From NCBI GenBank assembly GCA_017551925.1, contig JAFZKA010000038.1, positions 1 through 52,041 on the forward strand: a stretch of DNA of 52,041 nucleotides, written 5' to 3'. The stretch's first letter is position 1. Each line of letters begins with the position of its first letter. The notes beneath the pieces are model-generated. The model saw nothing but the letters and a program-made list of their open reading frames with translations. It searched no databases and was not told the DNA's origin. Shown one piece after another: positions 43,894 to 51,816 of the stretch. A program made the position numbers and the translations under genes. The stretch comes from Bacteroidaceae bacterium (lineage in GTDB: Bacteria > Bacteroidota > Bacteroidia > Bacteroidales > Bacteroidaceae).

Positions 43894-44892
43894 CTATCTG
43901 TGAACGGAAATCCTTTCTCCGCTTGAAGCGCTCTGTCTTGGAGCCCTGGGTGTCTTCTCCTTTTTGGGTTTGGGTTCCTTGGCCTCTTTCTGCTTTTTGT
44001 CGGCAGTAACAGCGGTGGTCTTGGTCTCTTCTGCCTCAGCATCATTCCAAAGTCCGTTCTGGAAATCGGTGAGTTGCTTTTCTATGCGTGCCCTTTCAGC
44101 CTGCAGTGCTGAATCGGTCTCACAATATTCTGACAGAGGCTGGTTGCGCAGGTTTGAGGTCTTGTATATATCACCTTCATACTGACGCATCACAAAATAG
44201 TCGTCAAGTGACATGTTTGTGGTGTTGTTGTAACTGCTTGTCATGACCTGAGTCTGTCCAAGATAGGGGCTTATCTCATCATAGTTTAGCCAGAACATGG
44301 GGTGAGAAATGGGCTTTCCATCGCCGAAATCGCTTTCCAACATCACCGGACAGATGGCAGTAACACGGGTCTGATAATTTGACAACTGGTCCAGATAATT
44401 GCTCTCCTTGATGTAATATTTCTCAGGGTTGGGAATGTCATTGGGCTTGATAACATACTTGCCGTTCACTTTGGTATATTCAATATAGAAATTGTCAAGC
44501 ATCTTTTCTATATCCAGTACGTTGTCAGGAGTGAACAGTTCATTACCGTCCAGACGGCACTCGTAAGCCGTAATCTTTCCGTCCAGAATAAGGTTGAGTA
44601 CCAGCGTGAAGAAATTGACGCGGTCACCGAGAGGAGCCTCGGGGTAGTAGAGCGCGGCATTCTTCTCCTTTTTCAGGTCCAGTTCGCGGTAGATGTCACG
44701 CCTCCAGTTCAATTCTGTAGGCATTGAGGTCTGGGCTGTATATTGTGAGCGGGCACGATCTGAGATTGTTACCGCCGTGGGGCTTTTCTCAGCCTCTTTC
44801 TGGGCAGCCTGTTCCTGCAGACGGCGTGTGGGCTGTGCATTCACACCCATTACGGCTGTCATGATCAGCAATAGTGAAACGACCTTTTTCAT
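43894..44892 (-). CDS. gldN: T9SS periplasmic ring protein GldN (PorN)
   Basis: 332 residues from MKKVVSLLLIMTAVMGVNAQ, which makes a clean signal peptide; the open frame runs 25 codons further into gldM. Conserved GldN text includes NWRRDIYRELDLKKEKNAALYYPEAP, NLILDGKITAYEC and IKESNYLDQLSNYQTRVTAICPV. PorN binds PorK to form the large outer-membrane-associated ring of the type IX secretion machine. The C-terminal tail (about 285-332) is rich in Lys/Pro/Ala and probably disordered. Last gene of porP-gldK-gldL-gldM-gldN, 31 bases after gldM. Confidence 0.93.
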   Translation of the reverse strand: MKKVVSLLLIMTAVMGVNAQPTRRLQEQAAQKEAEKSPTAVTISDRARSQYTAQTSMPTELNWRRDIYRELDLKKEKNAALYYPEAPLGDRVNFFTLVLNLILDGKITAYECRLDGNELFTPDNVLDIEKMLDNFYIEYTKVNGKYVIKPNDIPNPEKYYIKESNYLDQLSNYQTRVTAICPVMLESDFGDGKPISHPMFWLNYDEISPYLGQTQVMTSSYNNTTNMSLDDYFVMRQYEGDIYKTSNLRNQPLSEYCETDSALQAERARIEKQLTDFQNGLWNDAEAEETKTTAVTADKKQKEAKEPKPKKEKTPRAPRQSASSGERISVHR

Positions 44893-44923
44893 ATTGTTAT
44901 AACTTATCTGTTCTGTATTAATA

Positions 44924-46501
44924 TCAATTGACAACAACCTCAAGTGAAGTGGTGAGTTGACGCTCAATGCCGTCAGGACCTATGGCTTTTACACGTGTTA
45001 TATAAAAGCGCTTGCCACGTTGAAGTTGATTGAAGTTGTTCTTTTGGCGGGTTGAAAACTTGTCACCGTCAGACAGTTCGGTAACGGCGTTACCGTTCCT
45101 GTCAAAGAAAGTGGTCTGAAAACTCAGGACGCGGAATCCTATGTTGAGCAGACCGTTATCTATGGCTGCCACTATACCGTCGGCTGCCAGCAGGTTCTTT
45201 CTTGCAAGGTCTGTGCCGCCGCGATAACGCTGTGTATTGCCGTTCTCATCCTTGTACTCTATGAAAGGAGCGGGATCAGGCAACCTGCGTACATGGAATT
45301 CATATTCTCCCATGCTCTGCTGGCGTCCCTCCTGATTTGCTGTCACTGCAATAACCACATCTTTGTCAACTACGTCAGGATTGCATATGAACCCGTTACC
45401 GCTGCGTGTCAGAGTTCCGCCGCCGTTCTTGAGCCTTGCAGAGATCATATTGCTGGGTACGCCCGGTACAGATATGCTGATAGGGTTGTCAATACCGGCG
45501 TAGAGCACGTTCATCATTGTTGCCGATACGGTGGCAAGCGGTGATACCACAGAATAGTTCTGCGTGAAATCACGTCTGATCACACCGTTGCCTGAATTGA
45601 GTTCCATATATCCTGAAAGGGTATAGTCACCGGTTCTGGTTGCGGGAACCTCATACCATCCGTCCTCTGAATCAATCTTTTTGCCGTCAATGTATATGGC
45701 GGGGCGTGCGGTTGAGTCAACGGCAGCCATTATGATGCGTGCCTTGAAATTGTTACCCTGCACTACATTCTGTGATGTTGGAATCACGTATGCGTTTATG
45801 GCGTTTACGCGCAGGTCACCAATGTCAATGTTGTTTACAAGAGTATGAAGCACCTGGCCTTCGGCATAGCGGACATCATTCTGCAGTTTGGTGAGCATGG
45901 TTATGGCTGCTGCCACCGGCATGTTCTCATAGTTGTATTCCTGCCAGTTTTTGCCTAATGAACCTATCCTGACGGGAACCTCAGTGCTGAAGTTGTTGCT
46001 TATGATGTCTCTCTGAGTGGGGTCTGTCACCATCTCAAGGATTCTCTCACGATAATTGTTGATAGCGTCAAAGAGCATTCCTCCTTTTCCGCGCGTGGGA
46101 TGCAGCATGACCTGGGTGGCAGCCTCCAGATCTTCCCTGTTATGGATATTGTCCACATTGGCATCCTTACCGTCAGCCTCAATTGCAATCAGAGTCTTGA
46201 GTTCATCGGCAAAGTTGAAAAGGGAATCTGAAATCTGCTTTACGTAGAGAGCCCTAGAATACCAGTAGCCCACCTTTTCATGGTTTATGGAATCGGCCGC
46301 GGCAAACTCACGGTAGGCCGCGTCGTTCTGAAGGGTGGCGTTTGAGGTGCTCTTTGACAGGCTTTCCTCAACTATAGTGAAACCGTTCAGCACATCCGAT
46401 GATATATTCATGGCAAGCATCGCCAGCAGGACGATGTACATGAGGTTTATCATCTTCTGACGCGCCGATGGCGGTCTTTCAGTCGTTTTCTTTCTGCTCA
46501 T
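44924..46501 (-). CDS. gldM: T9SS motor-associated protein GldM (PorM)
   Basis: 525 residues. The N-terminus MSRKKTTERPPSARQKMINLMYIVLLAMLAMNIS carries the single TM helix. The rest is a periplasmic stalk: D1 helical part (about 40-220) and D2-D4 beta domains, with QNVVQGNNFKARI, DGKKIDSEDGWYEVPATRTG, and ISVPGVPSNMI. GldM spans the periplasm from the GldL motor toward the GldKN ring and transmits rotation driven by the proton gradient. Starts 6 bases after gldL ends. Full length, no defects. Confidence 0.95.
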   Translation of the reverse strand: MSRKKTTERPPSARQKMINLMYIVLLAMLAMNISSDVLNGFTIVEESLSKSTSNATLQNDAAYREFAAADSINHEKVGYWYSRALYVKQISDSLFNFADELKTLIAIEADGKDANVDNIHNREDLEAATQVMLHPTRGKGGMLFDAINNYRERILEMVTDPTQRDIISNNFSTEVPVRIGSLGKNWQEYNYENMPVAAAITMLTKLQNDVRYAEGQVLHTLVNNIDIGDLRVNAINAYVIPTSQNVVQGNNFKARIIMAAVDSTARPAIYIDGKKIDSEDGWYEVPATRTGDYTLSGYMELNSGNGVIRRDFTQNYSVVSPLATVSATMMNVLYAGIDNPISISVPGVPSNMISARLKNGGGTLTRSGNGFICNPDVVDKDVVIAVTANQEGRQQSMGEYEFHVRRLPDPAPFIEYKDENGNTQRYRGGTDLARKNLLAADGIVAAIDNGLLNIGFRVLSFQTTFFDRNGNAVTELSDGDKFSTRQKNNFNQLQRGKRFYITRVKAIGPDGIERQLTTSLEVVVN

Positions 46502-46507
46502 AGTTCT

Positions 46508-47200
46508 TTACTTGGTTCCCATCTGGGAATTCACCTTCATTGCCTCAACCATGCGTGCATAGACGCGGTTCAGTTCCTCAATCTGGGCAACCATCTGGCG
46601 GGTCTGCTCGTTCACCTTCTCAATGTTCTCCATCTGTGTACTTGCTGATTTGAGATGCATTTCATAGAAGGTGTTAATGCTTATGAGGTTGCGTGAAAGT
46701 TGCTCAATCTCCTCAGAACTCTGTTCCATCTTCTCAGAGTGACGGCACATCTGCTCCATCTTTACTGTCAGGTCATGGATACGTGCTATATAATCCTGGG
46801 TAATCTGTTCTACACCGCCCACGTTGAGGCTGCTTGTATTCTCAACCGCAGCAACCGGCGGAACTGATGCAGGTGCAGGTGTAGCCTGTCCTTGTACGGT
46901 ACCGTTTATTATTATGTTGCCGCGTACCTTAGGTCCTTCATAGTCATCCTCATCGGCCTGCGCATCAGAGGGAATGTAGGGTCTTTCAAAACCTGAAATG
47001 AAGAACACCAGAACCTCTGTACCCATACCGATGAAAAGCATGAGGTTTGCTCCCTTGATATGAGTCAGTTTGAACAGGGCTCCAAGTATAACCACTGCGG
47101 CACCCCAACTGTATAGATAGTTCAGCAGAATCCTGCCTTTCGGTGAGTCCAGATAATCCTGTATTCTGGTCAACAGACCTTTTTTCTCAGTATTTTCCAT
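46508..47200 (-). CDS. gldL: T9SS proton-driven motor subunit GldL (PorL)
   Basis: 230 residues. Two TM helices at about 27-46 and 51-71 (YLYSWGAAVVILGALFKLTH, then LMLFIGMGTEVLVFFISGFE), with a Glu in TM2 (Glu62) at the position conserved for proton transduction in GldL. A Pro/Ala-rich linker (about 105-125) and cytosolic coiled coil (about 130-215) follow. GldL pentamers form with GldM dimers the rotary motor of type IX secretion. Spacing of 22 bases from gldK and 6 bases to gldM supports one transcript. Confidence 0.94.
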   Translation of the reverse strand: MENTEKKGLLTRIQDYLDSPKGRILLNYLYSWGAAVVILGALFKLTHIKGANLMLFIGMGTEVLVFFISGFERPYIPSDAQADEDDYEGPKVRGNIIINGTVQGQATPAPASVPPVAAVENTSSLNVGGVEQITQDYIARIHDLTVKMEQMCRHSEKMEQSSEEIEQLSRNLISINTFYEMHLKSASTQMENIEKVNEQTRQMVAQIEELNRVYARMVEAMKVNSQMGTK

Positions 47201-47222
47201 ATTGAATCTTTTTTCTTTTCAG

Positions 47223-48662
47223 TTATTTGCGGCCCTTGGTTGATGTGGCGGTGCCTACCTGTGTGCGAACGCAGCGGAAACCGATGTATGAGCGCTGCTC
47301 ATTCTGATACTCATATGTGCGCCATGATGATTCTATGAACTTTTCAGGGTCTTTCCATGAACCTCCGCGTACAGCCTTACGTTTCATATAATACGGATCT
47401 TCAACCGCAGCATTGTAGTAAAGTTCGGGATTCATGTCATTCATCTGAAGAATTCCAGCCTCGGTATATGTGGTTGATGTCCATTCAGCGACATTACCGG
47501 CCATATCATAGAGCCCGTTGGAGTTTGGTTTGTAAGAACCGACCTTTGTCGTAATCAGGCTTCCGTCCTTGGTGTAGTTGCCGCGCTCCGGTTTGAAATT
47601 GGCGTAGAAACAGCCATCCTCATCCTTTGAGCCTGAAACTTTCCAGGGATAGCGGTTGTTCTCACGTCCGCGTGCGGCGAACTCCCATTCAGCCTCGGTG
47701 GGGAGACGATAGCGCTGTATGTATTTGGCCTGTGCGCCAAGTCCTGCCAGCAGATAATCGGTACGCCACGCACAGAATGCGTTTGCCTGCTCCCAACTTA
47801 CACCCACAACAGGATAGTCATTGTAATTGGGGTGTGAGAAATAGAGCCTCATGTAGGTCTCATTGTTGGAGTTGGGGAAATCATTGACCCAGCATGTGGT
47901 GTCAGGGAATACGTTTACAATGTATGTATTCAAAAAATCATACAGGCTTGTCAGTTCCCTGTTTATGGTTTTGCGTACAATGTTACCGTTATCGTCAATG
48001 TAAGCGGTATCTTTTGAGATCATTACTTTCTCTTTTGATACCTCCATGTCTGTATTCTTGACTCTGGCATTCGGATCCAACTGGTTCTTGCGCAGAGCAG
48101 CCTGAGTGTAGTCAAATATCTCATACCGGTAGTTGAGTTGCTTGGTATCGAGCAGTCTCTCACCGGTAATGGGATGTGTGAAATAGATGCTTTCAATGGC
48201 TCTGGCCTGATCCTCATTGGGCTTTTTCCATGGAATAGGCTTGTTCCAGTTGAGGTGGGGAGTTACGGGCTCGCCGAACTTGTCTTCGGTAATCATGAAT
48301 GATTCGTCACCGCCGTAGGCAGGATCAGCCAGACGTGTACGGATAATGGAATCACGTACCCAGTTGATGAACTGGCGGTATTTTGCGTTTGACACCTCCT
48401 TTTCATCCATCCAGAATGATTCCACTGAAATCTCCTTGGTGGGCGCATTTGAACCCCAAAGGCTGTCGTTGCCTTCTTCACCTATCTTGAGCGAACCTCT
48501 CTTGACAAGAACCATACCGTATGGTACGGGTTCGCGTAATGCCACCTGTGATGAACCGGTTACTTCGCCTCCGTTTGCACCGGCGTAACCGCTGCTGGTG
48601 CATGACGGTGTCAGAAACAATAAGGCTGTCACCCCTGTCCAAACAATGTTCTTTAGTCTCAT
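47223..48662 (-). CDS. gldK: T9SS outer-membrane lipoprotein GldK (PorK)
   Basis: 479 residues. Lipoprotein signal with Cys21 (FLTPSC), then a domain of the sulfatase-modifying-factor/FGE fold: MVLVKRGSLKIGEEGNDSLW, then EISVESFWMDEKEVSNAKYRQFINW, VVGVSWEQANAFCAWR, YRLPTEAEWEFAARGRENNRYPW, GLYDMAGNVAEWTSTTY, AVRGGSWKD, and SYIGFRCV. In PorK the fold is structural rather than enzymatic. With PorN it builds the ring under the outer membrane. Starts 10 bases after the porP stop. Confidence 0.95.
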   Translation of the reverse strand: MRLKNIVWTGVTALLFLTPSCTSSGYAGANGGEVTGSSQVALREPVPYGMVLVKRGSLKIGEEGNDSLWGSNAPTKEISVESFWMDEKEVSNAKYRQFINWVRDSIIRTRLADPAYGGDESFMITEDKFGEPVTPHLNWNKPIPWKKPNEDQARAIESIYFTHPITGERLLDTKQLNYRYEIFDYTQAALRKNQLDPNARVKNTDMEVSKEKVMISKDTAYIDDNGNIVRKTINRELTSLYDFLNTYIVNVFPDTTCWVNDFPNSNNETYMRLYFSHPNYNDYPVVGVSWEQANAFCAWRTDYLLAGLGAQAKYIQRYRLPTEAEWEFAARGRENNRYPWKVSGSKDEDGCFYANFKPERGNYTKDGSLITTKVGSYKPNSNGLYDMAGNVAEWTSTTYTEAGILQMNDMNPELYYNAAVEDPYYMKRKAVRGGSWKDPEKFIESSWRTYEYQNEQRSYIGFRCVRTQVGTATSTKGRK

Positions 48663-48672
48663 TGTATATTTA

Positions 48673-49626
48673 TTATAAGTATCTTACACTTTTATGTGCG
48701 TTTTTGCCCTTCTTGAAAAAATCCACTTCAGTCTGCCAACTCACCATCAGATCGTGACTGCCGTTCAAAGAACCTACGCCGCTGGTGAAAAACTCATATG
48801 CATATCCAATCAGGACATTCCTGTATTTTCCGCCCGCCATTGCGGTCACAGATATGCCCGGACTGTATGTTGCACCCAAGTAGAACAGTGCCGAATCATA
48901 AGTGTAACTGCCTTTGACTGAAATGTCAGTCCTGAAAAACTTCAGGTCGCTTTCAACCAATATGGCCGGCTGCACCTGTAATAACGGATTTCTGAGAGCT
49001 ATATTGCATCCGCCGGTCAAATATAGTGTCGGGCTGATATCCATTTCTGATGTTTTTCCGCTTGTCTTGCCGAACTCCACATGCGGAAAATTCAGGTGCT
49101 GGGCCGATGCCCCCAGATACCAGTCACCTCTGACATACAGAAGTCCGAATCCCAGGTCACCTACGGTTCCCCTTTCTTCAGATGAGGGAAACGCCGGGTC
49201 ATTCTGGGTCTCAGTCTTGAGTTTGCCGCTGTTGAACTGTTCAGACATTACACCACCCTGAATGCCTATATTCATCCATCCTTTCTTTATACCTATTTTA
49301 TAGGCATAGTTGAAAAGCAGTCTGCGGTTGGTAAATAGTCCGATGGTTTCATTCAGCAGAACTACTCCGAGCGAGTGTTTCATACGGTCAAACGGCAGTG
49401 CAGTGTTGCCGCCCAGAAACATTGTTACCGGTGCGTTTGTATATCCTGTCATCTGCATTGAAAGAGAGCCGGTGACATTTGCCATGCTGTTGCGGTTCAT
49501 TGCCGCAGGATTATAAAAATTTTCCACTTCACGGAAATGTGTGAAGTGTGCATCAAACTGAGCCTTGGCTGAGAGAGCCAGACAGAGTGTCACGGCAAAG
49601 AATAGAGACCGTTTTATGGTGTTCAT
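48673..49626 (-). CDS. porP: PorP/SprF-family type IX secretion outer-membrane protein
   Basis: 317 residues from ATG 49626 (a TTG one codon upstream is less likely). Signal peptide ends SAKAQF. Hallmarks are AQFDAHFTHFREVENFYNPAAMNRN near the start, the GLF...RRLLFNYAYKI block, LGFGLLYVRGDWYLGASAQHLNFP and a final YAYEFFTSGVGSLNGSHDLMVSWQTEVDF. The PorP/SprF family has a predicted 14-strand barrel and in this order is the first gene of the T9SS operon porPKLMN. It is read divergently from rpsU over an intergenic region of about 115 bases. Confidence 0.92.
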   Translation of the reverse strand: MNTIKRSLFFAVTLCLALSAKAQFDAHFTHFREVENFYNPAAMNRNSMANVTGSLSMQMTGYTNAPVTMFLGGNTALPFDRMKHSLGVVLLNETIGLFTNRRLLFNYAYKIGIKKGWMNIGIQGGVMSEQFNSGKLKTETQNDPAFPSSEERGTVGDLGFGLLYVRGDWYLGASAQHLNFPHVEFGKTSGKTSEMDISPTLYLTGGCNIALRNPLLQVQPAILVESDLKFFRTDISVKGSYTYDSALFYLGATYSPGISVTAMAGGKYRNVLIGYAYEFFTSGVGSLNGSHDLMVSWQTEVDFFKKGKNAHKSVRYL

Positions 49627-49658
49627 CAATAATATAACGGCAAAAAATGGTCATTATT

Positions 49659-49689
49659 TTTGCTCTTGATGAAAAAATGCCTAATTTTG
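49659..49689 (+). promoter_or_regulatory. Strong Bacteroidota-type promoter of rpsU
   Basis: TTTG (49659-49662), 19 bases, then TAATTTTG (49682-49689). A full match to the consensus, with a leader of about 50 bases before the rpsU ATG at 49744. It lies in the divergent porP/rpsU region. Confidence 0.65.
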
Positions 49690-49743
49690 CGCCGCTAATT
49701 TCGACAGAAAAAGTAAGAACTAAATAAAAACAAACAACTTAAA

Positions 49744-49935
49744 ATGATCATTGTTCCAGTTAAAGAGGGTGAGAACATAGAGCGCGCCCTTAAGAAATTC
49801 AAGAGAAAGTATGAAAAGACCGGTGTTGTAAAAGAACTCCGTCGTCGTCAGCAGTTTGACAAACCTTCTGAGTTGAAGCGTCTCAAAATGGAGCACGCCA
49901 TATACGTACAGAAATTGCAGCAGACAGAAGAATAA
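49744..49935 (+). CDS. rpsU: 30S ribosomal protein bS21
   Basis: 63-residue basic ribosomal protein: MIIVPVKEGENIERALKKFKR followed by KYEKTGVVKELRRRQQFDKPSELKR is the bS21 signature. In Bacteroidota bS21 is tied to sequestration of the anti-Shine-Dalgarno tail of 16S rRNA, in line with the scarcity of Shine-Dalgarno sequences here. Followed after 44 bases by a strong terminator hairpin and then immediately by the xerC-type gene. Confidence 0.96.
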   Translation: MIIVPVKEGENIERALKKFKRKYEKTGVVKELRRRQQFDKPSELKRLKMEHAIYVQKLQQTEE

Positions 49936-49979
49936 AAAAGGCCTTAGGGCTTGCTTTTTGTTTTTTTCTTTTCTATATT

Positions 49980-50009
49980 CGTCACTGAAACCATTCAGTG
50001 ACGTTTTTT
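49980..50009 (+). terminator. Intrinsic terminator of rpsU abutting the recombinase start
   Basis: A perfect 10-bp stem (CGTCACTGAA / TTCAGTGACG) with ACCA loop, followed by six T (50004-50009). The T-run ends 4 bases before the ATG of the next gene, so this hairpin also occupies what would be that gene's ribosome-binding region. Confidence 0.9.
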
Positions 50010-50013
50010 GTAT

Positions 50014-50895
50014 ATGTACATAGACCAGTTTGCAGAATATCTTAAGTTGGAGCGTAACTACTCTGACAGAACGGTTTCAAGTTACTGCTGTGACCTTACC
50101 CTTTTCCGGCAGTTCTTGACTGAAACTGAGACTGGTCTGGATTTTTTGACGGCCGATAGAGATGTCGTGCGTTTATGGGTTGTGGATATGATGGAAAAAG
50201 GTGAGGCTACCACTTCGGTCAACCGCAAGTTGAGTGCCTTACGTTCCTTTTACCGTTTTCTGCGTATAAAAGGTATCATAACCGCATCGCCTGTTCAGGG
50301 TGTCAAGGGACCAAAGAACAAAAAACCGCTTCCTCAGTTCGTAAAAGAGTCTGATATGAACAGGCTTTTAGATGATACTGATTTTGGCGGGGGGTTCATT
50401 GGTGTCAGGAACAGGACCATAATAGCCGTTCTTTATGAAACGGGAATGCGTATGGCGGAACTCATCGGGCTTGATGACCGTGATGTTGATTTCGGTACAC
50501 GTAACATTAAGGTAACAGGAAAACGCAACAAACAGCGTTTCATTCCGTTCGGAACAGACTTGGAAAAGAGTCTGCGCGATTATCTTGATGCACGTACCAG
50601 CACATTCGGTCAGGTGCAAGGGGCTTTCTTTTTGAGCCGGAAAGGGGAGCGTATCCCACGGCATCAGGTGTATCTTTTGGTCAAAGATGCTTTAAGCAAG
50701 GTTTCTGATGTCTCAAAAAAGAGTCCTCATGTGCTCAGGCACACATTTGCCACCTCCATGCTCAACCATGATGCAGAACTGGGTGCTGTCAAGGAACTTT
50801 TAGGCCACAGTAGTCTGCAGACCACTGAAATCTATGTGCATACTACATTTAAGGAACTGAAGGAAATATATAAACAGGCTCATCCAAGAGCCTAA
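50014..50895 (+). CDS. xerC: Tyrosine recombinase of XerC type
   Basis: 293 residues from ATG 50014; a TTG at 50008 is in frame but inside the terminator T-run. N-terminal SAM-like domain about 3-90 (IDQFAEYLKLERNYSDRTVSSYCCDL). Catalytic residues sit in TGMRMAELIGLD (Arg), HVLRHTFATSMLNHD (His, Arg), LGHSSLQTTEIYVHT (His, nucleophile Tyr). Located between rpsU and hpf, a core arrangement in Bacteroidales, so a housekeeping chromosome-dimer resolvase that probably works with XerD at 30226-31161. The XerC label is by elimination and context. Confidence 0.9.
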   Translation: MYIDQFAEYLKLERNYSDRTVSSYCCDLTLFRQFLTETETGLDFLTADRDVVRLWVVDMMEKGEATTSVNRKLSALRSFYRFLRIKGIITASPVQGVKGPKNKKPLPQFVKESDMNRLLDDTDFGGGFIGVRNRTIIAVLYETGMRMAELIGLDDRDVDFGTRNIKVTGKRNKQRFIPFGTDLEKSLRDYLDARTSTFGQVQGAFFLSRKGERIPRHQVYLLVKDALSKVSDVSKKSPHVLRHTFATSMLNHDAELGAVKELLGHSSLQTTEIYVHTTFKELKEIYKQAHPRA

Positions 50896-50911
50896 CTAAA
50901 ACCATTTGACT

Positions 50912-51211
50912 ATGGAAACAAAAATTCAGGCGTTGCATTTCACTGCAACAGAACAGCTTCAGGCGTTCATTGAGAAGAAGTGTGCAAAACTCGAAAGAGT
51001 GCACGAGTTGATCCGTAAGGTTGATGTGATTTTGAAGGTAGTCAAGCCCGAGACAGCATTGAACAAACAGGCAAGCATTACTGTTGTCGTTCCCAATGGT
51101 GAACTATTTGCAGAGAAAACCTGTGATACATTTGAGCAGGCAGTTGATGAATGTTTGGATGCATTGACCAAACAGTTGAAAAAAATGAAGGAAAAACAGC
51201 GTGAAAAGTAA
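50912..51211 (+). CDS. hpf: Ribosome hibernation-promoting factor (HPF/YfiA family, short form)
   Basis: 99 residues from METKIQALHFTATEQLQAF; a TTG two codons upstream is less likely. The beta-alpha-beta-beta-beta-alpha fold has helix ATEQLQAFIEKKCAKLERV, strands KVDVILKVV and KQASITVVVP, and a second helix with FEQAVDECLDALTKQLKKMKEK. Binds the 30S decoding region in stationary phase. The short form lacks the C-terminal dimerisation domain. Starts 16 bases after the recombinase gene. Confidence 0.93.
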   Translation: METKIQALHFTATEQLQAFIEKKCAKLERVHELIRKVDVILKVVKPETALNKQASITVVVPNGELFAEKTCDTFEQAVDECLDALTKQLKKMKEKQREK

Positions 51212-51227
51212 AAAACACGTGGATTTT

Positions 51228-51258
51228 TTTGTTCTGAAGAAAATTTGAGATATCTTTG
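51228..51258 (+). promoter_or_regulatory. Strong Bacteroidota-type promoter of the tRNA-tuf operon
   Basis: TTTG (51228-51231), exactly 19 bases, then TATCTTTG (51251-51258). A full match to the consensus, about 46 bases before the first tRNA. It would drive tRNA-Thr-Tyr-Gly-Thr and probably tuf. Confidence 0.7.
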
Positions 51259-51304
51259 CACCCGCTCTTCGCTCAAGCGATGGGCGGGTGTACTTTGACA
51301 CTAT

Positions 51305-51376
51305 GCCGCTATGGCTCAATGGTAGAGCAACGCACTTGTAATGCGTAGGTTGTTGGTTCGATTCCGACTAGCGGCT
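51305..51376 (+). tRNA. tRNA-Thr (anticodon TGT)
   Basis: 72 nt. Acceptor arms GCCGCTA / TAGCGGC with discriminator T. Anticodon stem ACGCA/TGCGT around loop CTTGTAA gives TGT. T arm is GTTGG-TTCGATT-CCGAC. No CCA is encoded. Confidence 0.96.
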
Positions 51377-51381
51377 CTGAA

Positions 51382-51464
51382 GGGTGAATTCCAGAGTGGC
51401 CAAATGGGGCAGACTGTAAATCTGCTGTCTCTCGACTTCGGTGGTTCGAATCCATCTTCACCCA
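51382..51464 (+). tRNA. tRNA-Tyr (anticodon GTA)
   Basis: 83-nt class II tRNA. Acceptor GGGTGAA / TTCACCC with discriminator A. Anticodon stem GCAGA/TCTGC around loop CTGTAAA gives GTA. A long variable arm follows. It starts only 5 bases after tRNA-Thr. No CCA is encoded. Confidence 0.95.
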
Positions 51465-51465
51465 C

Positions 51466-51546
51466 AAGGCAGGCCTTGACGATGCCGGGAAACCGGTGCC
51501 TGCGGTTCTTCTGTGAAACCACCTTATTATATAAGGCAGGTCTTGA
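51466..51546 (+). repeat. Pair of 14-base direct repeats in the tRNA spacer
   Basis: AAGGCAGGCCTTGA (51466-51479) and AAGGCAGGTCTTGA (51533-51546) are identical except one base and lie within the 107-base spacer between tRNA-Tyr and tRNA-Gly. They may be remnants of an earlier duplication or processing signals. Confidence 0.6.
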
Positions 51547-51571
51547 AGTGACAATCGTGACAAAGAAAGTT

Positions 51572-51647
51572 GCGGGAATAGCTCAGTTGATAGAGCATTA
51601 GCCTTCCAAGCTGAGGGTCGCGGGTTTGAGTCCCGTTTCCCGCTCCA
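51572..51647 (+). tRNA. tRNA-Gly (anticodon TCC), CCA encoded
   Basis: Acceptor GCGGGAA / TTCCCGC with discriminator T (51644) then CCA (51645-51647). Anticodon stem TTAGC/GCTGA around loop CTTCCAA gives TCC. It is the only tRNA of the window's five with a genomically encoded CCA tail. Confidence 0.95.
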
Positions 51648-51655
51648 GATTTGTC

Positions 51656-51728
<73 letters not shown>

Positions 51729-51745
51729 CTATAAAAGAGGATAGG

Positions 51746-51773
51746 AGGAGACCGCCCTGGCGGGAGCCTTTTT
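51746..51773 (+). terminator. Weak terminator-like hairpin between tRNA-Thr and tuf
   Basis: AGG-CCGC / GCGG-CCT pairs with a 3x3 internal loop and a CCTG tip, followed by TTTTTG. It could cause partial termination so that tRNA and tuf levels differ. Low certainty. Confidence 0.4.
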
Positions 51774-51816
51774 GTAGTTGACATCAAGTTTATAATCAAT
51801 AAAATAGCTTTAAACT

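Noticed and set aside
51104-51563. Minus-strand open frames of 71, 84 and 68 aa across hpf and the tRNA genes.
   Set aside because: They run through tRNA-Thr and tRNA-Tyr in antisense; translated tRNA genes commonly give such spurious proteins (e.g. the familiar GxEPTT-type text).
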